DNA of 64,000 bases from Kuschelorhynchus macadamiae (GCA_030620095.1 JAUTXW010000588.1:2043001-2107000), one strand, 5' to 3'; numbered from the stretch's first letter, positions 51,686 to 64,000 are shown. Made by a program: numbers and translations. Notes: generated by a model from the sequence alone, not told the origin.

Positions 51686-53405
51686 CTATTGTTCCTCGTT
51701 TACAGTAGATTTTGCTATAATATCTTTATAAAACTGACGATATGCTAAAGGAATATAATCCAGCATGGACCTCAAATTAGCAAGCTTTGCTGCACTAATC
51801 CGAGATTTACACTTCAGTTGGAGAGGTTCCTCTAAACGAAAATAGGAAAGGAGTTTTCCTTTTTTAAGTACGTTGCTGGTTTCCCAAGGAGCCACGCCAC
51901 TTATACTTTTCCGTATTAATATCTGGAATGGATTGGGAGATATTGAGTTTTAAGGTGTTTATGTATTGATCAGTAAACCCATGGAGATCTTTAAAGTCAA
52001 TATCTTTATCATTTTTTCAATGTTAGTCGCAACGTATAATTTAGTTAGTCTTTTGCGCTTCTCAATACGTGCAAAATCTCTGTCACATGGGAGGTATGTA
52101 TGCCCAGATACTAAGAACTTCTGGTCTATTTGGGAAAATTTACCAGTGGCAACGAGATAGATGAGTGTTATTAAGATCATCTTGTTTTTATTTTGCCCGT
52201 TGCAATTATCACTCTAAATACAAAGATTCTCCTTTAGTGTGAAATGTTCAGAAACCAAGACCTTTAGTAAGGCAGAACCTATCTGGTTACCTCCTCGGCC
52301 TGTTTGCGATTCGTTCCATAAACACATTGTAGCTGTATTAGTATCAGCAACGTGAACGTTCAGGTTATAACATGATAGCTGCCTACTATAAAACATTTCT
52401 TAATGTGTCAGTGTAGGGATCGAGATAACTTGCTGTAAATCCATAGATAAAACCAAAGTGTCGCTGTGCGATACTATCTTCTTGCATTGACTTCCTTGCA
52501 TTTTCTGCTTTGCGATGATGTAACTCTAATTTGGTGGAGAGACTTACACGATTTTCAGGATGAGCTTTTATTTTGTTAGAAAGAAGGTCGCAGGTAGAAC
52601 ACGTGTCGGACTTCAGCCTACCAAATCTAAGCCCTGGAAAGTGTTTAAAAACCTTGCTGTAAAAACGGTAGTTAACTTGGGAGTCGGGGTATCTTTTATG
52701 AAATGCAAAAAACATTCGATGTATGTTTAGATCTGCACTTAAAAATTCCTTCTTTGACTTTTCTCTACTGTAGTGATTTTCCTCTTTTGGAAATTTCTTT
52801 ATGTGTGCAATGAAATGTTGAACGATATCTTCGCTAAATTTTCTTACTCTATTTGATCTGCCTCTTTAATCCATGAATACGTTTTCTCCTGATTTTTTTC
52901 GCTCTGCTAGCAGTTGCACTTTGCGATGAGAAAGAGCAAAAATATCTGAGAACACTTTACGACATACTTGAAAAACATTCCCTTTTCCATCGGGTACTGT
53001 GTATCATAAAGTAGCCTGACGGCGGCTCTCTTGTGGATTTTCATAGGATCCATGGCGCCTACGGCCTACAGCTGTGACTTGTACTAGACTAAGTAGGTAT
53101 GTACTCCTTTTTGTTTCATTTGGAACTGAATAGAAACTCAGAAAAGAGGTTACGCCTTTCCTCTAAAGTAACTTCTTTACAGTGGAACTTACATTTACAT
53201 ATTTCCTGGAACAAAAAAAGATTGAGGTTAGAACTGCAATATTGAAATAAAAATTAAAATCTTACCATGTTTGATGGAGGAATTTACTAGGAACTACATT
53301 GCCTTTGTAGGTCTTATACTCAGCACCACTTATCTTAAGTCTTTTACGCTCATTTATCACACTTTCGCTGCCCTTTGGTCTCCTTTTTTGTCGATTTTCT
53401 TGCAT
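51686..53405 (-). pseudogene. Insect-type unknown protein (possibly DUF7869), putative transposase, broken
   Basis: Exon 1 starts at ATG 53405 (MQENRQKRRPKGSES...) and is basic. Exon 2 opens with CKCKFHC, a Cys cluster seen in this family. Later blocks are KFSEDIVQHFIAHIKKFP, RFYSKVFKHFPGLRFGRLKS and CSTCDLL (52715-52386), MFYSRQLSCYNLNVHVADT...QIGSALLKVL (52396-52217), SDNCNGQNKNK (52213-52181), SGHTYLPCDRDFARIEKRKR and a C-terminal LRSMLDYIPLAYRQFY. Many insect genomes encode multicopy proteins with these motifs. The Asp in SD.C, the CDRD pair and the following Glu are candidate metal ligands of an RNase H-like fold, which is my inference. Lesions are a frame mismatch at the intron, a frameshift near 53110, TAA near 52865, a frameshift near 52396, TAG at 52214-52216 and a frameshift near 51910. 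Confidence 0.75.
53206..53265 (-). other. 60-nt intron of the candidate transposon gene
   Basis: On the minus strand the donor is ACATG|GTAAGATTTT (first intron base 53265) and the acceptor is TTTTTTTGTTCCAG|GAAATA (last intron base 53206). Length, donor and pyrimidine tract are typical of insect introns. A retained intron argues against a retrocopy. The downstream CKCKFHC frame is off by one from the spliced exon 1 frame, so one of the exons has an indel. Confidence 0.65.
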
Positions 53406-53455
53406 CTTGACGAGTTATAACGTACTAAATAAAAATAACGATCGATAATATTAAC

Positions 53456-53656
53456 TGGCACTTAGACTCTTTTAAAGTAAATCATGTGGGCACCTACACG
53501 TGTCGCCATCTGTCAGCAAGGGTCTAAAGCAACAAATATTTTCATGGCACTTAGCGCGTTTACAGAATCATTGGCGATGGCACCATAGATCCCTTTAAAC
53601 TACACAACTGAAAAATGAAAAAAATGGCACTTAGACTCTTTAGAAGTTATACTCTT
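53456..53656 (-). repeat. Right subterminal repeats and TIR of the candidate transposon
   Basis: TGGCACTTAGAC occurs at 53456-53467, TGGCACTTAGCG at 53545-53556 and TGGCACTTAGAC again at 53625-53636, the last continuing as the TIR to 53656. All have the same orientation, opposite to the left-side copies. Confidence 0.85.
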
Positions 53657-53725
53657 CATTTAATATTTTTATGCAAAATTTGAATAAGATTGAATAAGAT
53701 TTTTTTACGTTGATTTAAAAATAAA

Positions 53726-54560
<835 letters not shown>

Positions 54561-55660
54561 GGACAGTAAAAAACGAAGATTTTTTGTATTTGATAATTTT
54601 TAATAAATAAGTACTTTTTTTTACAGTGGTTTTATATTCATTTTGCAGTCTGTGTAAATGCTAGGTTATTTATTTATAGAAAATCTCAAATTCCAATATG
54701 TCAAGAAAAAACGATTTTTTAAACCGAACGCACCGTTTGGCCCCCTAGTGCGTCACCAGGCACCTTGATACATTTTAGTCAATCAGAATTGGGCTTACAG
54801 CCGAAATTATTAATGGTGTGTAATATATTATTTTATTTTATTTACCATAATTTAATTGACTATCATTTATAGAAGGATATTTTAATATAAATTGTTTTTG
54901 TATTCAATTTATGATTATGTAATCAGGAATTCAGCCAATTCTTTTTTGCGCAAGATTTATTTTTTAGTGATTATTATATTTGTAACGCCATCACTCAACA
55001 TAATGCTTACACATCGAACTTAATGTAAAAGAAATCTGAACTGTACAATCACATATATGAGCATTCAGATGCAAAAGTACGACGCTGCTGACATCTAATC
55101 GACGCTGCTGACGTCTATATTAGACGTCAGCAGCGTTACTGGTAAAAATTAAATTCATTTAATATTTCTAAAATATTTACTTTGGGGGGAAATGGCCAAT
55201 GAATGTACAGCTGATTTGTTTATTTAATTTTACAGAGTAAATAACTACATAAATTGTGATAATTCTGAAAACATTGACTTCTTCTATCTTAAAAAGGAGT
55301 AGTTAACAAGTAACATTATTAATTTATTAAATAAAGACGTCATTTTTACCTCACATTTGAGCTTACGTTATTGAAATGTCACGATTGTGGTATACGTATA
55401 GAAAAAAAAAACAGATATTTGAGTTGAGTCAATCTCTATTGGGAGATAATTATAAGAGGATACCGCATTAAAACTACATAATATTTAAAATAATTCTGTA
55501 ATCTGTTGTTAAGGAAAAAGGGAATTTCTATGCTGAATATGTGAACTCTGTTCCAAAAAGTTTGTAAATAAATAGTACTTGACATTAAATATTCTACAAA
55601 CAATATTTAAGCTATGTTAGTGTCAATATGTTTTATTTTACGTGACACAAACGTTATAAC
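54561..55660. other. No gene recognised, one perfect hairpin
   Basis: AT-rich DNA. The only notable structure is the hairpin at 55102-55136. Confidence 0.5.
55102..55136. repeat. Perfect 16-bp hairpin
   Basis: ACGCTGCTGACGTCTA, TAT, then the exact complement TAGACGTCAGCAGCGT. A partial tandem duplicate, GACGCTGCTGACATCTAATC, precedes it at 55081-55100. No T-run follows, so it does not look like a terminator. Confidence 0.9.
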
Positions 55661-55965
55661 AAGAATCCTAGTCTAGTACATGTCCTGCATTGCCACAGGC
55701 GCTATGATTAATTTTAGTTAAGCGACGCTCGCGATTTTGCTCTTTTTAGAGCTCATCAGACATAGTATAGCGGGTCCCATGTTAGGCAAACGCACACAAA
55801 GTGTCCATGGCAGCCTGATGAGCTCTAAAAAGAGCAAAATCACGATCGTGCTTTGAGTAAAACATTATTGCTCCCAACGAGTCAGGAGTTAACAGTGCAA
55901 TTCAGTGCCATCATGTTATTAGCTATCGTAGTAGTTGTTTCTGGGATTACCTTTTTTGTATAAGC
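55660..55965. mobile_element. Penelope-type noncoding fragment with two hammerhead-like motifs
   Basis: Homologous to 13310-13560 in reverse orientation. It contains two hammerhead-like cores in opposite orientation: minus strand at 55720-55765 (CUGAUGA, stem II GCUC-UAAAAA-GAGC, AAAA) and plus strand at 55809-55856 (same blocks). In both, the GAAA block has become AAAA (loss of the essential G), and stem I pairs poorly. The inverted-duplicate layout suggests tandem or inverted pLTR pieces. No coding sequence. Confidence 0.55.
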
Positions 55966-58900
55966 AATTTTAATGATGTAGTAAGGTAGCAGAAATCTTT
56001 AAAACTTTTGTTATAATTAAATTTTTTAAGGTTAAAACCGGATCACTGCCAAGAACAACAACATCTTTTCTAAGTTAAAAATTACTGTTACAAGGTTATA
56101 ACTATCGAAAAATAAAATGTATTTTTGAAAATACGATATTTCTAAAGAAATTTTTAAATGTCTACATATCTACGTTAAAAAGATTTTGTTGGTAAATTTA
56201 TGTGCAACAATTTTTGAGTTATTTTGAATAACAAAAAGTTTCTATTGAAATTCATCGGCAAAATTTTCCTTTTTAAGATACTGTTCTGTAGCACTTTCTC
56301 ATTTATTAAATGCTTAAAAAAAAATAAGGACGTGTTTCAAAAACAATAAATTTACAGACCCTTGTTAATTAAAACTTTTTCTCTTATTTTGGTGTAGGTA
56401 ATCTACCTAAGCCCGCTTTTATTTTCAAATTGTTCAAAAAATACATATTCACGCTGAGCATTAAAATATTAAATTTTCGCGAAAAAGGTTGTTTCCAGAG
56501 GGTTAAACCGTTTTTTACTAAAAAAGCTTTTTTAGGACAAAACAAAAAATATCAGATTTTTAAATATCAAAACTCTCAGTTTACTCCTTTCTAAGGCTAT
56601 GTTGAGCATGTTTTCTCCCCTCCCTGGAATATGTCATAATATCACTATCCAAATTAAAGTAATTAAGAATAAAAGTTTTCTTTTAATAGACAGTATATTT
56701 GTCACTAAATGACTGTGTGGAACTAAATTGTGTCACACTTCACTATTTCTAATAAAAGGAAATATTTATAAAGAGGGAAGTTCCAAGTAAAAAAAAAATT
56801 ACCGATTTTTTTATTCTCATATTTGATCAGTTGCCCAAAAAGTGCAAAGATATAAACAACATTAAAGAGCAGGTTCTTTTTCGTCCAAATATCGAAAACC
56901 TAATTTTGAAAAATATTTATATAAACTATTTTATATCTCCGAAATTTGGCTGCACTAGATTTTTCTTTCTTTACAGCTTTTCGGCCTAATAAAGCACTTT
57001 AAAAGTTGTATAAACCAGCACAGGTTCCTGAAAAACCTGTTTGACGATCCTACATCGAAAACTAAGTTTTCCATGGTAAAAGCTGCTGTTCTGCACGACT
57101 GGTGAACGTCAAAGTGGAGGACCCGTTTCTCTTGAAATAGGCAGTTGGTTTTATTTATCTTCGCCATCCAAAGCTGAGCAACTCTTCAGGAGTTCCAGAT
57201 TTATAAACTCCAGTTAGCAAGAGCAGCTGCAAAAAATCTTGGTGAGATCTAAGGCAAATTTTGTAATTTTTCTCTGTTTAAATAGGTTTTATCAAAATTT
57301 TTAATTTTTTAACTGCTTATAATCAACATTTCATTTCATCTGCATACATTAAAAATTCATTATTGTAACTTATCTAAAACCTTTTTTAATCCTCTTAAAT
57401 ATAAAGTTATTTGCTCTTTAAGAGTTGTGTATTTTTTTTGTTTCAGCATTTTTACTTACCCACGAGTAAAGAGTATACGAGGAAAGGAAGGCTTCTTATA
57501 TTTTTGAAATTGACTGAAAATTAAACCGTCATAAGAAAGATTGTCTATATAAGGCCTAAAGTGCTTCTACAATACGTTGAACATGTAGTTGTACTTTTGT
57601 ATTAAGTTTATATGACGTGGCTCATTAAAAATAATATTTTCGTTATACTGTAAGATAAAAAAACACTGCTATCCAATTGTTAGAGATAACTAACATTTTG
57701 TTCTATATTTAAAACCGAATACTTTTTTTTGATAAAGGAGAGAGAATTGGGTTTCTTGCGCTTAATATATTAATATATTAACCTAAGACAAAGCCTAAAA
57801 ACCTATTTATCATGCCATATATTATAACAGTAACGTATCAGTAAAGACACAGGTAGATAGCGCGATAAGTTTCCAGTGGAGTTCATAAAAATATGGGGGT
57901 ATTCATCATATCGTCCAGAAATATTATTGAAGAAAAACATATAGATTTTTACAGAGAAAATAGGCAATAAATCAATACAAAAAATAGTGTTGAAAGGTCT
58001 CGGTAACCAGACGATCATTAAAAAAAATAATGTACAATGGTGCAGTACAGCTCTCCAACACAGTGTTTTAACCAAATACGTATTTTTGAGTTTATAGTAA
58101 ACATACCATACAGTATACTATAACAAAAAAAAGTCTTAAATTAAGCCCTAATTTAAAAAATGCCCTTGTGTTTTGATATGTGAATTAACCTCATTATGCC
58201 TCAAAACCTTTTTTTAGTCCTTATAAATCCAAACAAATGATATCGGGAAAATAACGAGCAATTAAATCAAGCTTTGAAAAGATCATATGACATTAAAAAC
58301 ATTTACAAATTAATATTGCATTACAAAAATAAACGTATTCCGAACTGCCGTTCATATTTAGCGAATAATGCCATTTTGCAGCTAAACTTACCCTTGCTAT
58401 AATTTAAGCAAATTGGATTCGGAAAATTTTTCTATGTAATTTTTAAGAAAAAAAACCTCAGCCGTACCGGATTTAACATAACGACTTTGCAAAATTAAAA
58501 AATATGAATTTCAGTAGTTATTTTTACTCATTCTAAAGTATGATTTGAATAATTATCGGACGTATACCTTTTCACGTTTTTGAGAGTTGTTGTTTAGCTT
58601 TTGTTGGTAGGTGATTTTTTTTTCAATAAAATATTTAGAGCCAATAAATCCGTATTATTATGAAAACTTGTTGTTTGGCAATTTACGAATACCTTTTTTT
58701 ATAGGATATTTTAATATGTACGAGCCAAAAAGCTTAAAAAAATTAAAACCTCGCATAGTATTTGCTCGAGAGATGTTTCATGAAAAACGACGTTATTTAA
58801 GTATTACTTTTATTAAATGATTAAATCGAACTAATAAAATGCATGATGAATTTTATGGTGGTCCATGAACGTGTAATAGAATGGTTTTTATTGTTTTTCC

Positions 58901-59273
58901 TGAAAGCGAGATACGAAAACAACTCAAGTTGCTTCTTTAGTTGCTTAATCCGAAAAAAAATATAAGAATAACATTAAAAGTCAGTGGCGTATATTTTCTT
59001 CTCAATAATATTGGTTAAGGTGCCCTTCGGGGCGGCACTGGACTTCATACTTTTTATCTATTTATGGCTAACTAAGCCCCATATCACTACAAATAAAGTT
59101 GCGAAATAACAACAAAATTGGGCAAAGGAAATTTAAAACAAAAATAAAAAAATCGATTTTAAAAAGAAGTTTAAACATCTTTTATTTGAAAACTAAGCGA
59201 CATTCGAAAACATTTTATACTGGATTTTCGTATGAGGATTGGTCTCTTTCATTTTGTCAGGTTAGGAAACACC

Positions 59274-59276
<3 letters not shown>
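55966..59276. other. No gene recognised
   Basis: About 3.3 kb of AT-rich DNA with only short open frames, none with recognisable domains. No strong inverted or direct repeats were noticed by eye. ACACCCTGTA at 59269-59278 is a MITE-like end motif next to the TA array. Confidence 0.45.
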
Positions 59277-60951
<1,675 letters not shown>

Positions 60952-60953
<2 letters not shown>

Positions 60954-61450
60954 CGAATTAACTTTTTTAACTTTAGCGTAAGAAACTCCTATTTGAACAG
61001 TAAGCCTAGTTTAAGGGCTAAATATAGTAAGAGTAAATATCTTAACATTTTGCTAGAACCTACTTAGCACGGATCTACAGTGTAAACTCGATTACAAAGA
61101 ATAAGTAGAATTTAGACCATGTAATCGAGATAATCCGATTAATCGAATGTTCGAGAATCTTACTCATTTCGCATGTTGTAGCTTATTCAGATTACTTGTC
61201 GTGTTTAAAATTATAAAGGAACTTTTTGGTTTCTTGTAACTGAATAAAAACATACATAGCTCTGCAATAACTCAAGAAACATTTAAGGTAATGACTACGA
61301 CAGTTTTCGATATACAACATAACAACTATATTTAAAAAAAACGTACTTAAATATTTATATTTGAATAAAAAAATAGTGACTGGCTGCACATGTAAAGGAT
61401 GTCAGAGGACATTCAGCTTTTAGCATTATCAAAGTTACCTTCGAGGAAAG
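60952..61450. other. No gene recognised
   Basis: Unassigned AT-rich DNA. Only short, unrecognised open frames. Confidence 0.5.
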
Positions 61451-61451
61451 A

Positions 61452-61645
61452 CACAGATTCTACCTACCAGATGGGAAAGTATTAATTATCCGCCATATAT
61501 ACGAATTTCGTAGCCTTGACCCTGCGAATGTGGCAAAACAACCGCAAGGATTGTATTCACGACTGGCGCTCGCCAACTAGAAAGACTATGAAATATAATC
61601 CCGCTCTGTATCGAGGAGATTCCCATCTGGTAAGTGTAATCTGTG
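61452..61645. repeat. Small MITE with 26-bp TIRs
   Basis: CACAGATTCTACCTACCAGA plus TGGGAA (61452-61477) faces TTCCCATCTGGTAAGTGTAA plus TCTGTG (61620-61645). The complement agrees at about 22 of 26 positions. The 142-bp interior is relatively GC-rich for the region and noncoding. Confidence 0.7.
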
Positions 61646-61995
61646 GCACGGGCTAAAACCCGTAGAAAGAACTATACGACAACATGAAAACAAAGCCCAA
61701 AGTTCAGATTTTACATTAAAATTTACTTGTATTAAGTTAGTTATTTGTATTTATCACATAGTTGGAACCTTATAAAAATCGGTTTGGTGTCCATGTTTTT
61801 TTTGCTGTAATAAAATAAAATATGTTTTATAATGTTATGTTTAAATAAAACATGTTGATAACTGGACGACCGTCAAAGTTAGGTCTATATTATTATATAG
61901 CAAATGTGTCTAGAATTTACCGAAGAGTTAAAAAATTACAAATACACAGGGTATGTCATTTAAAAAACATAATACATATATACATATGTTATGAC

Positions 61996-62041
<46 letters not shown>

Positions 62042-62110
62042 GTGAATTAAGTGGCTTCTTGGGAATAAGGCACATAAATATACTAAATTTCTGTTATATT
62101 TTTTTCATAA
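61646..62110. other. No gene recognised; TA array at 61999-62037
   Basis: Noncoding AT-rich DNA with a 39-bp AT array. CACAGGGTATGTC near 61946 recalls a transposon end motif, but no partner was found. Confidence 0.45.
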
Positions 62111-62111
62111 C

Positions 62112-62148
62112 TTTGACTTTTCGGTCGAACGTTGAGCTTCATCAGAAA
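62112..62148 (-). ncRNA. Hammerhead-like motif of the third Penelope-like fragment
   Basis: On the minus strand: UUU, CUGAUGA (62145-62139), A, stem II GCUC...GACC with one mismatch, GAAAA, GUC, AAA. UUU/AAA closes stem I, and GUC is a standard cleavage triplet. It lies about 360 nt beyond the Penelope-like ORF end (62505) on the same strand, matching the arrangement at 12.0-12.9 kb. Confidence 0.45.
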
Positions 62149-62504
62149 CACTACAAAAAGGAACGATTCGAAAAATTTTTGTTTTTTTACAAAATTAATA
62201 AAATATTTAACTTACGTAATTGGAAGGTTTCATGGATAACATCCTGTATATGTGAATAAATTAAACACAAACACTCAGCGACTAACATTTACATTTAAAA
62301 ACTTGACATGCTGTATATACATTTACATTTGTCGAAATTTTAAGAACACATACAAGCAATATACGAACAATACTGACGAATGGTTTGGTGTATGGACGAT
62401 GAGATTAGGTCTATGTCTGTAAAAACTTAAGATACTATTTTTTCTTTTTGTTTTGGAATTTAAATGCGGATTATTATTGTTATGCAGTTGCCATTATAGG
62501 TGTA

Positions 62505-62805
62505 TTATTTTATAATATTATTGTAAATTTTACTGAGTTGTGTTGTGTCGGTTTTGGAGTTTATGCAATGGGGTCTTTTTTGTATTTCAATCATTTCCAA
62601 AATTTCACGTCTTTTAGTGTGACTTTCTGTCTTTAATATTTTTACTGCATTGAAATGAAAACTATGTTTCTCCTCGAGAGCATGGTTGGTGAGGGCTGTT
62701 TTATTTTTTTTGTCATATTTATGGCCGTTAATTCGGTTTTTAATGTATTGGCTTATTTGTCCAACATACACACTATTGCAATCTTTACATGAGTTAACTA
62801 TTGAT
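62505..62805 (-). pseudogene. Penelope-like GIY-YIG endonuclease fragment, distinct lineage
   Basis: The frame can be read from about 62805 as NSCKDCNSVYVGQISQYIKN, with the Cys pair and the YVG half of GIY-YIG. It continues HALEEKHSFHF (the conserved H...H segment) and ends in a basic stretch, SKIYNNIIK. It differs strongly in sequence from the fragments at 12 and 49 kb, so it represents another family. The reverse transcriptase is missing: the sequence upstream belongs to a retroelement LTR. Confidence 0.85.
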
Positions 62806-62814
62806 AACTAGAAA

Positions 62815-63011
62815 TTCCGTTTTTAAAAAATTTTATTTTTCTAAATTACAAAAATTCGAGATTGGATTCTTACGCTTCGAAGTCTTTACTCTGACTAATG
62901 TAAAAATCCAGTACATTAGTTGAAGTGAAGTAAATAATGATATGCTTGCAAAAAGAAGAATGTTATGTCAGCAGGTTGGCTATGGTCTTCGTTACAGGGT
63001 GTGATGTAACT
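62815..63011 (-). repeat. Probable 3' LTR (partial) of an env-bearing retroelement
   Basis: On the minus strand a purine tract GGGGGGAGG (63020-63012) is followed directly by AGTTAC (63011-63006). AGTTA/AGTGA starts are usual for errantivirus LTRs as I recall them. A possible AATAAA lies near 62835. The downstream limit is set only by the start of the Penelope-like fragment, so the LTR may be truncated. No second LTR is in the window. Confidence 0.5.
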
Positions 63012-64000
63012 CCTCCCCCCAAGGCTTCAACTCCACGGCTAACGGGGTAAGTTGAACGTCTTGAAGTTCTACTTCTCGGGGATTCTTCAGTTTATAGGAA
63101 CATCTCTTTTTGTAAATGACCCAGACAAGGGCGCTTACTACGGCGGCGTACAACATGATAGTCCATATACTGGGTGAGCCAGAAACACCAGGACAGAATT
63201 GTGCCGGTTGGTTTTCTTCAATTAAATTCTGTACTTCATGTAGCCCATCTAATTCAATTTCTTGCAACTGCACTCTAAGATTAAGTGTTGGCAGAAGGCG
63301 TATTTCATTGTCGAGGTCAGGGAACAATATCGGTTCACTGATGTTAGGTGCGGCTACTCGACTATTAGTGATGGATTCTTGACTTGATGTCACCTTGTAG
63401 TTATGTGGTACTTTTAGTAAATAAGTACCCAGGAATTTTCGGCTTTCTTCTTGGCTGTTGCATTTGAATTTGACGATTTCTTCTTGCGGTAGGATAAGGA
63501 CCCATTGTTCCGGAACATCTAATTGTTTAATTGTTGACTTTGTGATTTTTATTTCGATCTGTTGACAAATGGAGGTGTTCTTGGCATCTTATAGAAGTTT
63601 AACAGTGCATGGGCTGCTTTCGCTGATTTCTTTGAGTTCCATTATATCGCAAACATAGTGTTGGGCTTTGACTTCTGTACATCTGTGGTTTCGGAATGCG
63701 TAGTGCAATTTGTTTATTACAAGAAAGGGTTTTCGCGGGATAATAACCTTAAACTGACTCTCTCTCAATATAGGAATAGAGTAAAGGTGGAGGAATTTAA
63801 AATAGGTCGGGTACGTTATCGGAATACGCAGTAAATATGTTATCTTATTTTTAAATACAAAACAGTCTATGTTAATTATTTTTTCATACAACAAGATGTT
63901 TTCTAGCGTAACCTCTAATGGCATTTGGTCAGTGCCAATTAGTTTTTTGACCTCTAAAAGTTCAAGATAGAGATCTTCTGTCTTAATAAGACTTGAATGC
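62992..64000 (-). pseudogene. env: Retroelement envelope gene, 3' part, broken (runs off the window)
   Basis: The frame enters from beyond 64000 and continues to the stop at 62992-62994, with one in-frame TAA at 63589-63591 and probably other lesions. It looks like the C-terminal half of the envelope-like protein of insect gypsy/errantivirus elements (related to baculovirus F proteins). The evidence is Cys-containing ectodomain stretches, a hydrophobic membrane-spanning segment (IWTIMLYAAVVSALVWVIY) followed by a basic KKR stop-transfer signal, and a ~40-residue cytoplasmic tail. The tail overlaps the purine tract and the first bases of the LTR, a compact layout. pol should lie past 64000. 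The stop makes this copy unable to give a full protein. Confidence 0.6.
63012..63020 (-). promoter_or_regulatory. Polypurine tract of the env-bearing retroelement
   Basis: GGGGGGAGG on the minus strand directly before AGTTAC. This would prime plus-strand DNA synthesis. It is coding sequence for the env tail at the same time. Confidence 0.6.

Larger units (their letters stand above)
51266..53656 (-). mobile_element. Candidate new DNA transposon with GQNKN/GHTYLPCDRDF gene
   Basis: Terminal inverted repeats of 32 bp (51266-51297 and 53625-53656) match at 29 positions, and all three differences are transitions. Their inner part is TAACTTCTAAAG.GTCTAAGTG followed by CCA. The sequence GTCTAAGTGCCA recurs inside: on the left at about 51479 (TTCTAAGTGCCC) and 51512 (GTCTAACTGCCA), and on the right, inverted, at 53456-53467 and 53545-53556. 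That gives three oriented copies per side. The unit contains one minus-strand gene. No target duplication could be called confidently. The sequence directly shows an ordered TIR, subterminal repeats, gene, subterminal repeats, TIR arrangement. That it transposes by its own protein is inference. Confidence 0.75.

Overview
The window is AT-rich eukaryotic DNA, very probably from an insect. The evidence is the set of transposon families present: Penelope-like elements with GIY-YIG endonucleases, mariner elements with a DUF4817-type N-terminus, an RNase H-bearing LINE, an envelope fragment of gypsy/errantivirus type, an insect-type Crypton-like recombinase and very long (TA)n arrays. One short GT-AG intron (60 nt) fits the same picture. 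I see no convincing host protein gene, tRNA or rRNA. The window reads as intergenic or intronic DNA built almost wholly from transposable elements (TEs) of different ages.

Layout. 1-7.4 kb: unassigned DNA with three decayed Tc1/mariner transposase fragments. 7.5-10.4 kb: two related fold-back elements and a smaller hairpin, ending in a 226-bp (TA)n tract. 10.6-13.6 kb: the 3' end of a pogo-like transposase gene, a Penelope-like ORF fragment and several hammerhead-ribozyme-like motifs among (TA)n arrays. 13.66-16.42 kb: the best preserved element, a mariner-type transposon with an uninterrupted 349-aa transposase and ~0.7-kb inverted arms, sitting inside a (TA)n array. 20-21.6 kb: LINE scraps. 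23.1-23.6 kb: a MITE with TTAA at both ends. 23.9-27.45 kb: a long-TIR element with a decayed DDE_4-like transposase. 28.5-33.7 kb: a near full-length but broken LINE on the minus strand. 35.7-41 kb: RT and Tc1 scraps plus a dispersed GACA-containing repeat. 42.8-43.9 kb: a broken tyrosine recombinase of Crypton type. 44.3-45.2 kb: a hairpin MITE. 46.1-48.2 kb: a fossil long-TIR mariner. 49 kb: a second Penelope-like fragment that has lost its GIY-YIG region. 51.27-53.66 kb: a TIR-bounded element carrying a gene of the family with SD.C.GQNKN and GHTYLPCDRDF motifs. 55.7 kb: a Penelope-type noncoding fragment with two hammerhead-like motifs. 59.28-60.95 kb: a near-perfect giant palindrome centred on (TA)n. 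62.1-62.8 kb: a third Penelope-like fragment with its own hammerhead-like motif. 63.0-64.0 kb: the 3' end of an env-bearing retroelement.

The most unusual items are: (1) the 2.4-kb unit at 51,266-53,656, a candidate undescribed DNA transposon type with 32-bp TIRs, inverted subterminal repeats and an intron-bearing gene of unknown function; (2) a recurrent association of Penelope-like coding remnants with hammerhead-like motifs, one of which (13,371-13,415, minus strand) has all core elements; and (3) long-TIR DNA transposons, including an apparently intact one whose arms contain the end of its own transposase gene.

A pattern links many parts: (TA)n arrays repeatedly lie exactly where one TE fragment stops and an unrelated one begins, or lie inside one arm of an inverted repeat. 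I infer that the arrays act as insertion targets, as seeds for expansion and as rearrangement breakpoints.
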